Positions 1 to 5,745 of a stretch of 5,777 nucleotides of DNA are shown piece after piece (positions within the stretch are counted from its first letter, which is position 1; every line of letters starts with the position of its first letter). The translations under genes and the position numbers were made by a program. The notes beneath the pieces were generated by a model, which was not told the origin of the DNA, ran no database searches, and saw only the letters and a program-made list of their open reading frames with translations. Where the stretch lies: NCBI GenBank assembly GCA_032095175.1, contig DAMCZI010000092.1, forward strand, positions 1 to 5,777, written 5' to 3'. This DNA is from DAMCZI01 sp032095175. Lineage in GTDB: Bacteria > Bacillota > Clostridia > Clostridiales > Caloramatoraceae.

Positions 1-85
1 TTTGAGTATTATTTATTACATTTGATTATATTATTAGTGAACTGTTAATAACCCTGCCATTTTATTATCAAGCTTATGTTCAAAT

Positions 86-238
86 AAAAACTAGGGACTG
101 TTTCACAATATATATCCTTGGGTGGCAGATTCTTTAATACGCCTTATTTAAGAAAAACTATTTTCATAAATAACTCAAGTACCTGTTACCTTGGCATATA
201 AGGAATAATCTTTCTTTGTGCAGCAGCCTCTTTTAAAA
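86..238 (-). terminator. Probable rubrerythrin terminator, interrupted by a palindromic element
   Basis: On the minus strand, directly after the rubrerythrin stop codon, an arm at 231-216 (AGAGGCTGCTGCACAA) can pair with an arm at 108-93 (TTGTGAAACAGTCCCT). Thirteen of 16 positions pair, one of them as G-U. The second arm is followed by TAG and a T-run at 90-86, as in an intrinsic terminator. The arms are about 107 nt apart, far more than a normal terminator loop, and the space is filled by the palindrome at 117-194. A short inner helix (115-119 with 200-204, TCCTT/AAGGA) suggests the original terminator was continuous before the palindrome entered. The arms are imperfect, so the call is moderate. 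The rest of 1-240 contains no gene that I can see. Confidence 0.45.
117..194 (+). repeat. Palindromic element, type B (degenerate copy)
   Basis: The left arm GGTGGCAGATTCTT (121-134) pairs with the right arm AAGTACCTGTTACC (177-190), including two G-U pairs when read as plus-strand RNA. An inner helix pairs TTATTTA (144-150) with TAAATAA (167-173) and GAAAA (152-156) with TTTTC (161-165), closing on a four-base loop (157-160). The right arm, with ACTCAAGTACCTGTTACC, closely matches the right arm of the element at 5160-5250. The arms are more diverged than in the other copies. The element lies within the presumed rubrerythrin terminator. No coding potential is seen. Its identity as a repeat family member rests on the shared arms, not on a database match. 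Confidence 0.65.
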
Positions 239-240
239 GA

Positions 241-774
241 TTAATAGTTCTTTGAAACTATTTCAAAATATGATTGTGGATGTGAGCATACAGGGCATAC
301 CTTTGGAGCAGTTTTGGCAATATGTATATGTCCGCAGTTTCTGCACTTCCAAACAACAACATCATCTCTTTGGAATACAACACCATCTTCTATATTCTTT
401 AGAAGCGCAAGATATCTTTCTTCGTGCTCCTTTTCTATTTTAGCAACCATTTCAAAAAGTGCTGCTATATCAGCAAAGCCTTCCTGTTTTGCTTCCTCTG
501 CAAACTCCTTATACATTTCTGTCCATTCATAATGTTCTCCACCTGCTGCAGCTTTAAGGTTTTCAGTTGTCTTTCCAATACCATTTAAAAGCTTAAACCA
601 AATCTTTGCATGTTCCTTTTCGTTATCAGCAGTTTCCTGGAATATAGCAGAGATTTGCTCATAACCCTCTTTCTTTGCAGCTGATGCAAAGTATGTATAT
701 TTGTTTCTAGCCTGTGATTCTCCTGCAAAAGCAGCAAGTAAGTTCTTTTCAGTTTTTGATCCCTTAAATTCCAT
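241..774 (-). CDS. rbr: Rubrerythrin (diiron peroxidase with C-terminal rubredoxin domain)
   Basis: Cytoplasmic non-haem iron protein of 177 residues that in this family reduces hydrogen peroxide to water, using electrons passed through its rubredoxin centre; it protects anaerobes from oxygen exposure. Residues 1 to about 135 form the ferritin-like four-helix diiron domain. Expected ligands are visible: E19 in AGESQAR, E52xxH55 in ADNEKEHA, E80 and E83 in GEHYEW, and E114xxH117. The C-terminal rubredoxin-like domain has CRNC (144-147) and CPVC (160-163) for a single Fe(SCys)4 site. This is the classical order, not 'reverse' rubrerythrin. The start at 774 gives MEFKGSKTEKN, which matches the family N-terminus and has an 8-nt gap from AGGGGG (788-783); an ATG at 780 is in frame but only 2 nt from that site. 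The gene is monocistronic, with a promoter at 803-831. Complete and intact. Confidence 0.96.
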   Translation of the reverse strand: MEFKGSKTEKNLLAAFAGESQARNKYTYFASAAKKEGYEQISAIFQETADNEKEHAKIWFKLLNGIGKTTENLKAAAGGEHYEWTEMYKEFAEEAKQEGFADIAALFEMVAKIEKEHEERYLALLKNIEDGVVFQRDDVVVWKCRNCGHIHIAKTAPKVCPVCSHPQSYFEIVSKNY

Positions 775-802
775 AAACATTACCCCCTAAATAATATTTT
801 TT

Positions 803-831
803 ATTATCATTTAAAAAAATAACTGTTTTAA
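803..831 (-). promoter_or_regulatory. Sigma-A-like promoter of rubrerythrin
   Basis: Read on the minus strand, TTAAAA (831-826, four of six matches to TTGACA) is followed after exactly 17 nt by GATAAT (808-803, five of six matches to TATAAT). Transcription would begin near 796, giving a short leader with AGGGGG at 788-783. A second possible pair, TTGTTT with TAAAAT at 17 nt, lies further upstream. The AT-rich stretch 790-812 contains short inverted AT repeats that could bind a peroxide regulator, but no clear PerR box is present. Confidence 0.5.
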
Positions 832-913
832 AGTGACTATAATTCTATTTTACAATTACTTGGGATTTAAAACAATAGAGAGGGGAGTTTGCAGAAGGTA
901 TATCGTGGCGTAG

Positions 914-989
914 AAGTGTCAGGCACGTGGCAAGTTAGATAACATTGGAAAATCCTAATGTTATCTAACTTGCCACGTGCCTGACACTT
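914..989. repeat. Perfect 33-bp inverted repeat, palindromic element type A
   Basis: The arm at 914-946 and the arm at 957-989 are exact reverse complements over 33 bases, separated by the 10-base spacer GGAAAATCCT. The arm starts AAGTGTCAGGCACGTGGCAA and continues GTTAGATAACATT; it holds a nested CACGTG palindrome. It begins 3 nt after the stop codon of the FAD/Rieske gene and lies upstream of the rubrerythrin promoter. No T-run follows the hairpin on either strand, so it is not a standard intrinsic terminator, although the stem could stabilise the 3' end of the upstream message or stall polymerase. A related arm occurs at 5740-5770. No open frame is associated with it. Confidence 0.9.
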
Positions 990-992
990 AAC

Positions 993-2552
993 TTATTTAA
1001 AGAGATTCGGTTCTACGTTATTTCTTCCTTCATCTAAATGTTTTAAAGGATAGTGAGCAGGGCCTTCAACGATATCTCCATCGTAGGTAAATCTTGAGCC
1101 ATGGCAAGGACAATCCCAGGTTTTTTCTGCATCGTTCCACTTCAACTCACATCCAACATGTGTGCATGTAGTATCAACAATATGAAGAACTCCCTTTTCG
1201 TCCCTATATGTTCCTACCTTTTGTCCATCAACAGTTATAATCTTAGCCTCTCCCTCTTTAATATTAATATCGGTAGGAGCTATTTCGAGTTTACCTGATA
1301 TATAGTTTGCAGCAACATCTGCATTGTGTGCTATGGCATTTACTATTGAAGCTGCAGAACCAAACCTTGATGGGCTGTAAACCTCCTGCCATGGGCTTTC
1401 ACCCTTTGTAAAAAGGTCGGTTAAAATCATTGCTGATGCTGTGCTGTTTGTCATTCCCCATTTTTTAAAGCCTGTTGCAACAAATATGTTATTTGTTTTT
1501 GATGTAAGCTTTCCAACATAGGGAACATCATCTACTGTATGACAATCCTGTGTAGACCATCTATAAGGAATGTCCTCAACAGTAAAGGTGTTATTTGCAA
1601 ATTCCATAAGATTGAGGTAGTGGTCATTTGTATTTTCTCCATGACCTGTCTTATGGTGTTCGCCGGAAACCAGTATAAGTTCTCTGTCGCCATATTTTTG
1701 AGAACGGAGGGAACGCCCAGGATCCTCGGCTGTAATATACACACCTCCTGGATAATTCTCCTTTATCAGAATTCCAAGTACATAGGATTTTTCTGCATAC
1801 ATTCTTGCGACAAATAATCCCCCTCCATCATAAAATGGATAATGAGATGCAATAATAACGTTTGCTGCAGTGACTTTTTTACCATTTTCAGTCAATACCT
1901 CAGGAGTGCCTCCCTCTTTTATATCGACAGCTTTAGTTTCCTCAAATATATGACTTCCATCTCCCGGTATTTCTTCGGCAAGAGTTAACAAATACTTGCG
2001 AGGGTGAAATTTTGCCTGATGGTCAAATCGCACTGCTGCCTTAACTGCAAATGGCAGAGGTGTCTCATCAAGATAATATGCTTTTATGCCAAGGCTTGCA
2101 GCAGCATTAGCTTCATCCTCAATTTTTTTAATATAATTATCTTGCTGGGTATATATATAAGCAGATTCCCATTCAAAATCACAATCTATATTTTTCTCCT
2201 TTACTATGTCTGCAATTGTATGGATTGCAGTTTCGTTAGCCTCTGCATACTGCCCTGCCAGCTTTTCTCCTAACTGCTTTTTCATCTTATCGTATATAAG
2301 GGAATGCTGTGATGTTATTTTAGCAGTTGTATGGCCGGTGGTACCCTGAAGTATTCTGTCTGCTTCTATAACAGCAACTTTTAATCCCTTCTTTTTAAGA
2401 AGATAGGCAGAGGTTATTCCCACCATTCCTCCTCCTACAATTGCCACATCAACCTTAACATCCTCGTTTAATGATGGATAATTCGTCTCAGGTGTTGAAG
2501 CCAGCCAGTATGGATGTGGTACATCCTTGAATTGGAATTCTTTATTATTCAT
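993..2552 (-). CDS. FAD-dependent oxidoreductase with C-terminal Rieske [2Fe-2S] domain (YhfW type)
   Basis: A 519-residue fusion. Residues 35-64 form a Rossmann FAD-binding fold with GGGMVG (40-45) and E63 at the end of the second strand; the C-terminal FAD-contact segment is near 355-385 (ATGFKKWGM). The body resembles the DadA/glycine oxidase (DAO) family of amine or amino acid oxidases. Residues about 430-515 are a Rieske domain with CTHVGC (463-468) and CPCHGS (481-486). C463, H465, C481 and H484 are the cluster ligands, and C468 and C483 are placed for the stabilising disulfide seen in bc1/b6f-type Rieske proteins. Length and order fit Bacillus subtilis YhfW, whose substrate I do not know to be established. 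No signal peptide or membrane segment is seen, so it is probably cytoplasmic. ATG at 2552 lies 8 nt from TGAGGA (2566-2561); a GTG at 2567 overlaps that site and is unlikely. No convincing promoter was found in 2553-2646. Complete. Confidence 0.9.
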   Translation of the reverse strand: MNNKEFQFKDVPHPYWLASTPETNYPSLNEDVKVDVAIVGGGMVGITSAYLLKKKGLKVAVIEADRILQGTTGHTTAKITSQHSLIYDKMKKQLGEKLAGQYAEANETAIHTIADIVKEKNIDCDFEWESAYIYTQQDNYIKKIEDEANAAASLGIKAYYLDETPLPFAVKAAVRFDHQAKFHPRKYLLTLAEEIPGDGSHIFEETKAVDIKEGGTPEVLTENGKKVTAANVIIASHYPFYDGGGLFVARMYAEKSYVLGILIKENYPGGVYITAEDPGRSLRSQKYGDRELILVSGEHHKTGHGENTNDHYLNLMEFANNTFTVEDIPYRWSTQDCHTVDDVPYVGKLTSKTNNIFVATGFKKWGMTNSTASAMILTDLFTKGESPWQEVYSPSRFGSAASIVNAIAHNADVAANYISGKLEIAPTDINIKEGEAKIITVDGQKVGTYRDEKGVLHIVDTTCTHVGCELKWNDAEKTWDCPCHGSRFTYDGDIVEGPAHYPLKHLDEGRNNVEPNLFK

Positions 2553-2646
2553 AGCCATCATCCTCACATATATAATATTTTCCTTTATATATTTTGCTTA
2601 ATGGGTAAAAATATGCATGGTAAACAAGTATTAAAAACTGATATAT

Positions 2647-2690
2647 AAAAAGCAACAGGCACTGAGAATACTCAGTACCTGCTACTTTTT
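2647..2690 (-). terminator. Intrinsic terminator of the symporter gene, related to the palindromic elements
   Basis: On the minus strand AGTAGCAGGTACTGAG (2686-2671) pairs along its whole length with CTCAGTGCCTGTTGCT (2666-2651) around a TATT loop. Three of the 16 pairs are G-U on this strand and would be A-C mismatches on the other, so the structure fits leftward transcription. The stem can extend by A-T pairs into the stop codon, and T2650-T2647 forms the T-run. The 3' arm closely resembles the right arm of the type B palindromes (CTCAAGTGCCTGTTACC at 5233-5249). Confidence 0.85.
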
Positions 2691-3934
2691 TAGCTATTAT
2701 AAATATCCAAATTCAATTCTCCTTCAGATTTTGCAACTATAACAGTTCCTGCTGCATCTCCTGTTACGTTTACAACTGTCCTTAGCATGTCTAGTATTCT
2801 ATCAACTGAAAGTATGATAGCAATTCCCTCAAGTGGGAGATTTACCTGTTGGAGTACCATTGAAAGCATTACAATTCCTGCTCCTGGAACTCCGGCAGTT
2901 CCAATGGATGCAAGTGTGGCTGTAAGTATTATCATAAACTGATTTTGGAGGGTCAAATCAATTCCAAAAAGCTGTGCAATAAATATTGAAGCAACACCCA
3001 TCATAATAGAGGTTCCATCCATATTAATCGTTGCACCAAGAGGAATTGTAAAGCTTGAAATATTATCAGAAATGCCAAGCCTGTTCTTGCAGATCTGCAG
3101 GTTTACAGGTATTGTTGCATTACTGCTTGATGTACTGAATGAAAATGCCATAACAGGCCAAAACTTCTTGAAAAATTTAAAAGGGTTTAAACCGCCTAAT
3201 AGCTTAATAAGACTTCCATAGGTAATAAGCTGATGGAAAATCAGAACAAAACATACTGTGGCAAAATATTTAGCAAGCTGACCTAATATTCCAAAGCCCT
3301 GTGTAATAATAACATTCGTAATAAGTGCAAATACTCCATATGGAGCAATGTGCATTACTATTCCTATTATTTTTAAAAATACTTCATTTGTTTGATTTAT
3401 TATATTTAAAAGCGGCTTAGCGGGTTCTCCGATAAGAGTAAGTGAAACACCAAATATTATTGCAAATATGATTATCTGAAGCATGTCACCCTTTACAAGG
3501 GATTCTATTGGATTTGTTGGAATCATATTAACGAGTATGTCCATTATAAAAGGTGCCTCCTGTGCCTTAAACTCCTTTGCAGATGAAAGAGTTATGCCAA
3601 CACCTGGATCGAATAGGTTTGCAAACAACAATGCAAGGGTAATTGCAAAGGCAGTTGTTAAAAGATAAAATATAATTATTTTCCCTCCAACACGACCAAG
3701 CTTTTTAACATCACCTATGCTTGCAGCACCAGAAATAAGAGAGAATAAAACAAGAGGTACAACTATCATTTTGATTGCTCTTAAGAATATATTCCCTGCA
3801 GGAATAAGTACCCATTTACTTAATTCCTTATTAAATTCAGAGGGGAAGAGCGTTGTGGCAACAAGACCAACAACTATACCAATTACTAGTGCGATTAATA
3901 CCTTAGTAGCTAGAGAAATTTTACATTTTTTCAA
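2690..3934 (-). CDS. Glutamate/aspartate-type cation symporter (DAACS family)
   Basis: A 414-residue inner-membrane secondary transporter of the dicarboxylate/amino acid:cation symporter family (GltP/GltT/GltPh relatives), expected to import acidic amino acids with Na+ or H+. The serine-rich HP1 tip (SFSTSSSNAT, 265-274), the NMDGT sodium-site motif (304-308), the HP2 loop GTAGVPGAG (345-353) and the TM8 signature are all present. In TM8, D378, D382, R385, T386, N389 and D393 match GltPh D390, D394, R397, T398, N401 and D405. The retained aspartate that contacts the amino group and the arginine that contacts the side-chain carboxylate favour glutamate or aspartate over C4-dicarboxylates. HP1 has S269 where GltPh has R276. 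The start is TTG at 3934, 8 nt from AGGAGG (3948-3943); no in-frame ATG occurs before the first membrane segment. Monocistronic, with promoter at 3992-4020 and terminator at 2647-2690. The exact substrate is inference. Confidence 0.93.
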   Translation of the reverse strand: MKKCKISLATKVLIALVIGIVVGLVATTLFPSEFNKELSKWVLIPAGNIFLRAIKMIVVPLVLFSLISGAASIGDVKKLGRVGGKIIIFYLLTTAFAITLALLFANLFDPGVGITLSSAKEFKAQEAPFIMDILVNMIPTNPIESLVKGDMLQIIIFAIIFGVSLTLIGEPAKPLLNIINQTNEVFLKIIGIVMHIAPYGVFALITNVIITQGFGILGQLAKYFATVCFVLIFHQLITYGSLIKLLGGLNPFKFFKKFWPVMAFSFSTSSSNATIPVNLQICKNRLGISDNISSFTIPLGATINMDGTSIMMGVASIFIAQLFGIDLTLQNQFMIILTATLASIGTAGVPGAGIVMLSMVLQQVNLPLEGIAIILSVDRILDMLRTVVNVTGDAAGTVIVAKSEGELNLDIYNS

Positions 3935-3942
3935 CTACAACA

Positions 3943-3948
3943 CCTCCT
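3943..3948 (-). promoter_or_regulatory. Ribosome binding site that fixes the TTG start of the symporter
   Basis: AGGAGG reads 3948-3943 on the minus strand and is extended by TG at 3942-3941. The TTG at 3934 lies at the ideal 8-nt distance. Another in-frame TTG at 3940 is followed at once by TAG, so it cannot be used. Confidence 0.85.
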
Positions 3949-3991
3949 AAAATGAAACATAATATAATCAAACTTGCAAAAATATATTAAT

Positions 3992-4020
3992 ATAATACAA
4001 AAAATAACGTAAAATGACAA
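3992..4020 (-). promoter_or_regulatory. Sigma-A-like promoter of the symporter
   Basis: On the minus strand TTGTCA (4020-4015, five of six matches) is separated by 17 nt from TATTAT (3997-3992, five of six matches). The predicted start near 3985 gives a leader of about 50 nt. This is the best promoter match in the window. No operator is obvious beside it. Confidence 0.65.
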
Positions 4021-4080
4021 GATATTTCTTAAAAATGAATAGGATGATAACGAAAATTTCAATAAAGTTAAATTCAGCAG

Positions 4081-4109
4081 TTGTAGAAATACCAATAATG
4101 TGGTAATAT
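4081..4109 (+). promoter_or_regulatory. Possible promoter of the lipoprotein gene
   Basis: TTGTAG (4081-4086) and TAATAT (4104-4109) are 17 nt apart, and TGG immediately before the second hexamer gives an extended -10 element. The hexamers are weak. A TACCA-6 nt-TGGTA inverted repeat (4090-4105) overlaps it, and TGGTA recurs at 4111-4115, which could be an operator. The predicted leader is about 70 nt. The remaining part of 3949-4187 holds the divergent symporter promoter and nothing else that I can recognise. Confidence 0.3.
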
Positions 4110-4187
4110 ATGGTAAATATAAACATGTTAACTGCAGCAGGCTTTTCCCGATTTTAAATTATCCTTTGGTATAAAGGAGTGGGTAGT

Positions 4188-5102
4188 GTGAATAGGTTAA
4201 AATACTTAGTTTTACTAACTGCAGTTTTGGTTTTGCTATCTGGATGTAACATAGCAATGGGAGAGGATAATTCTAAGGCAGTAGAAAGAAGAATAACAAA
4301 TTACATTGCGGATACCTTTGAGGATCAGTATGGAGTGGATTTAAGAAAGAACGAAGCCGCTCTTAAAAAAGTTGATATAATATCAAAAAACATAAGGAAT
4401 GAGTTTTCTGATCCGAATATTTCAAAAAAGGAGATATCGATACCAGCTATATTAAAAATAGATGATGAAGATATTAACCTTTCTATGACAGTTACAAGGA
4501 GTACATACAATAGTTTGTGTGATGATATATGCTATAGAAAAAAGATATCAGAAGTAGTTACAAGGGATGAATTCTTTAAAAGAGGAGAGAAAATGTGCCA
4601 GAAACTTAAGGATGTGCTTGAAAAATACAACCTTGAATATGTCGAAAGCCAGGACATTGAAAAGCACTGTAGTGGAAACTATGAACAGGTATATACTGCA
4701 TACTTTAATTCCAACGATAAATTTAAGGATGAAGGCTTTTACAGCAGAATAATATACAGTTCCGTTTTAGACAATAGATTTGGAAAGGGAAAGGAAAGCC
4801 TTGAGGTAATGTTAGAGCAGATACCAAATGATAAGGAATTTGATATAGTAAATACAACACTTTTTAAGGATGTATTAATAAGCCTTGCAGGAGAACAGAA
4901 TATTGATTTTAAATATATAGAAAAACAAGCAAATGAAGCGCTTAAAAAATACAGAGAGGACAGGCTTGGTGAGTTTAAATTTACCCAGGGAGAGTTAAAT
5001 GGAGAGATTAGAATAGGAGAAAGAGTATCTCCATCTAATTCAATAGTTGAAAAAAACATACTTCAGCTGACTATATATAAGGATGATATCTACGTAAAGT
5101 AA
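4188..5102 (+). CDS. Lipoprotein of unknown function
   Basis: A 304-residue protein I do not recognise. Residues 1-19 are a lipoprotein signal peptide: a short basic start (NRLK), a hydrophobic core, then the lipobox LSGC with C20 as the lipidated cysteine. The mature protein would be held on the outer face of the cytoplasmic membrane. The rest is charged, rich in Lys, Glu and Asp, mixed helix and strand in character, with no further membrane segment. Four more cysteines are present (111, 115, 137, 161), the first two as CDDIC, a possible disulfide or metal pair. No enzyme motif is visible. The start is GTG at 4188, 8 nt from GGAG (4176-4179); an upstream in-frame GTG at 4179 overlaps that site. 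It is transcribed away from the symporter and ends in its own terminator, so it is probably a single-gene unit. A substrate-binding role with the transporter is possible but unsupported, since DAACS carriers do not need one. Confidence 0.85.
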   Translation: MNRLKYLVLLTAVLVLLSGCNIAMGEDNSKAVERRITNYIADTFEDQYGVDLRKNEAALKKVDIISKNIRNEFSDPNISKKEISIPAILKIDDEDINLSMTVTRSTYNSLCDDICYRKKISEVVTRDEFFKRGEKMCQKLKDVLEKYNLEYVESQDIEKHCSGNYEQVYTAYFNSNDKFKDEGFYSRIIYSSVLDNRFGKGKESLEVMLEQIPNDKEFDIVNTTLFKDVLISLAGEQNIDFKYIEKQANEALKKYREDRLGEFKFTQGELNGEIRIGERVSPSNSIVEKNILQLTIYKDDIYVK

Positions 5103-5112
5103 GCATCATTAT

Positions 5113-5153
5113 TCCTCTGTAAGACACCCCCAAGTATTACAGAGGATTTTTTT
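5113..5153 (+). terminator. Intrinsic terminator of the lipoprotein gene
   Basis: TCCTCTGTAA (5113-5122) and TTACAGAGGA (5137-5146) form a perfect 10-bp stem with a 14-base loop, followed at once by seven T residues (5147-5153). It begins 10 nt after the stop codon. Unlike the other hairpins in the window it lacks the CAGGCAC core. Confidence 0.92.
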
Positions 5154-5159
5154 ATGTTA

Positions 5160-5250
5160 AGGTGACAGGCTCTTGAGTTTTTAGTTGTTTAATCAAAAGT
5201 ATCGTCAGATGCTTTCATTAAATAACTCAAAACTCAAGTGCCTGTTACCT
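5160..5250 (+). repeat. Palindromic element, type B (91-nt near-perfect hairpin)
   Basis: The arm 5160-5193 matches the reverse complement of 5217-5250 at 30 of 34 positions. Two of the four differences are G-U pairs in plus-strand RNA. The stem resumes after one mismatch with AAAGTATC (5196-5203) against GATGCTTT (5208-5215), closing on the loop GTCA. The right arm contains AACTCAA twice in tandem (5224-5237), and the left arm carries the matching pair TTGAGTT TTTAGTT (5173-5186). The arms resemble those of the element at 117-194. It fills most of the space between the lipoprotein terminator and the mutT start, with no T-run after it. Confidence 0.85.
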
Positions 5251-5255
5251 ATTAT

Positions 5256-5282
5256 TTGAATATAATTAAGGTATACTATAAA
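5256..5282 (+). promoter_or_regulatory. Possible promoter of the mutT-like gene
   Basis: TTGAAT (5256-5261, four of six matches) and TATAAA (5277-5282, five of six) are 15 nt apart, which is short for sigma-A. A perfect TATAAT at 5261-5266 and a TATACT at 5272-5277 lack a good -35 hexamer at 16-18 nt. Because the gene lies between the upstream terminator and its own ribosome site, a promoter is expected here, but which hexamers act is uncertain. Confidence 0.3.
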
Positions 5283-5309
5283 TATCCACATTTATCAGGA
5301 GATGATATT

Positions 5310-5705
5310 ATGAATGAAATTACAAGGGTGTGCTGTGCAATAATAGAGGACGGAGCAAAAGTCCTTGCAGCCCAAAGAAGTGAAGAAATGGGCAGGGGAC
5401 ATAAATGGGAATTCCCCGGGGGAAAGATTGAACACAATGAAACTCCGGGAGAGTGCATAAAAAGAGAGCTTATGGAGGAGCTTGGGATAGAAGTAGAGAT
5501 AAAAAGCATGCTAAACTCCTACACTCACAAATATAAAGATAAAACAATAGAGCTTATTCCATTTATAGTTGAGATAACAAATGGCGTTCCCACTCCAAAG
5601 GAACACGAGAAATTGATATGGGAAAGTCCAGAATGCCTAAAGGATCTTGAATGGTCAGGGGCAGATGTCCCAGTTTTAAAAGAGTATTTAACAAGAAGGG
5701 AATAA
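5310..5705 (+). CDS. MutT-type Nudix hydrolase (8-oxo-dGTP or CTP pyrophosphohydrolase)
   Basis: A 131-residue cytoplasmic Nudix enzyme, close in length to E. coli MutT (129) and NudG. The Nudix box at 38-60 matches Gx5Ex7REUxEExGU exactly: G38, E44, R52, E53, E56, E57 and G59, with I60. The preceding WEFPGG (33-38) and the C-terminal ADVPVL pattern (AD-P in MutT and NudG) place it in the MutT/CTP-pyrophosphohydrolase group, which hydrolyses nucleoside triphosphates to monophosphates and pyrophosphate with Mg2+. Whether the substrate is 8-oxo-dGTP, CTP or a modified cytidine nucleotide cannot be decided here. ATG at 5310 is 8 nt from AGGAG (5297-5301). The frame stays open upstream to a GTG at 5238, but that part is encoded by the palindromic repeat and is not homologous to the family. 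It is likely a single-gene unit, with a terminator arm directly after the stop codon. Confidence 0.93.
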   Translation: MNEITRVCCAIIEDGAKVLAAQRSEEMGRGHKWEFPGGKIEHNETPGECIKRELMEELGIEVEIKSMLNSYTHKYKDKTIELIPFIVEITNGVPTPKEHEKLIWESPECLKDLEWSGADVPVLKEYLTRRE

Positions 5706-5745
5706 AAAGGACTGTCGCACTAAGGAATATTATCGCCTTAAGTGC
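5704..5745 (+). terminator. Terminator of the mutT-like gene, apparently disrupted
   Basis: Starting within the stop codon, AAAAAGGACTGTCGCACTAA is the usual 5' arm of a clostridial GGACTGTCGCAC terminator. GCACTAAGG (5717-5725) pairs with CCTTAAGTGC (5736-5745) around AATATTATCG, with one bulged base. After 5745 the pairing should continue with GACAGTCC and a T-run, but the sequence instead reads CAGGCACGTGG, the type A repeat. The missing half may lie past the window end. Confidence 0.55.

Noticed and set aside
788..812. Possible PerR box (AT-rich imperfect inverted repeat) upstream of rubrerythrin
   Set aside because: The short AT arms do not match the TTATAAT-N-ATTATAA pattern well, and such repeats arise easily in AT-rich spacers.
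914..989. Reading the perfect inverted repeat as an ordinary intrinsic terminator
   Set aside because: No T-run follows it on either strand.
2553..2567. GTG start adding five residues to the FAD/Rieske protein
   Set aside because: The GTG overlaps the TGAGGA ribosome site that serves ATG 2552.
2553..2646. Promoter TTAAGC-17-TATTAT upstream of the FAD/Rieske gene
   Set aside because: The predicted start would fall on the ribosome binding site, and the first hexamer is poor; I could not find a better pair.
4739..5059. Open frame of about 106 codons antisense to the lipoprotein gene
   Set aside because: It lies within a well-supported gene, has no ribosome site and reads as low-complexity Ser/Leu/Phe sequence typical of an antisense shadow.
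5238..5309. In-frame GTG giving a 24-residue N-terminal extension of the mutT-like protein
   Set aside because: The stretch is part of the palindromic repeat and spacer, has no ribosome site before it, and is absent from the family; ATG 5310 has an ideal AGGAG.
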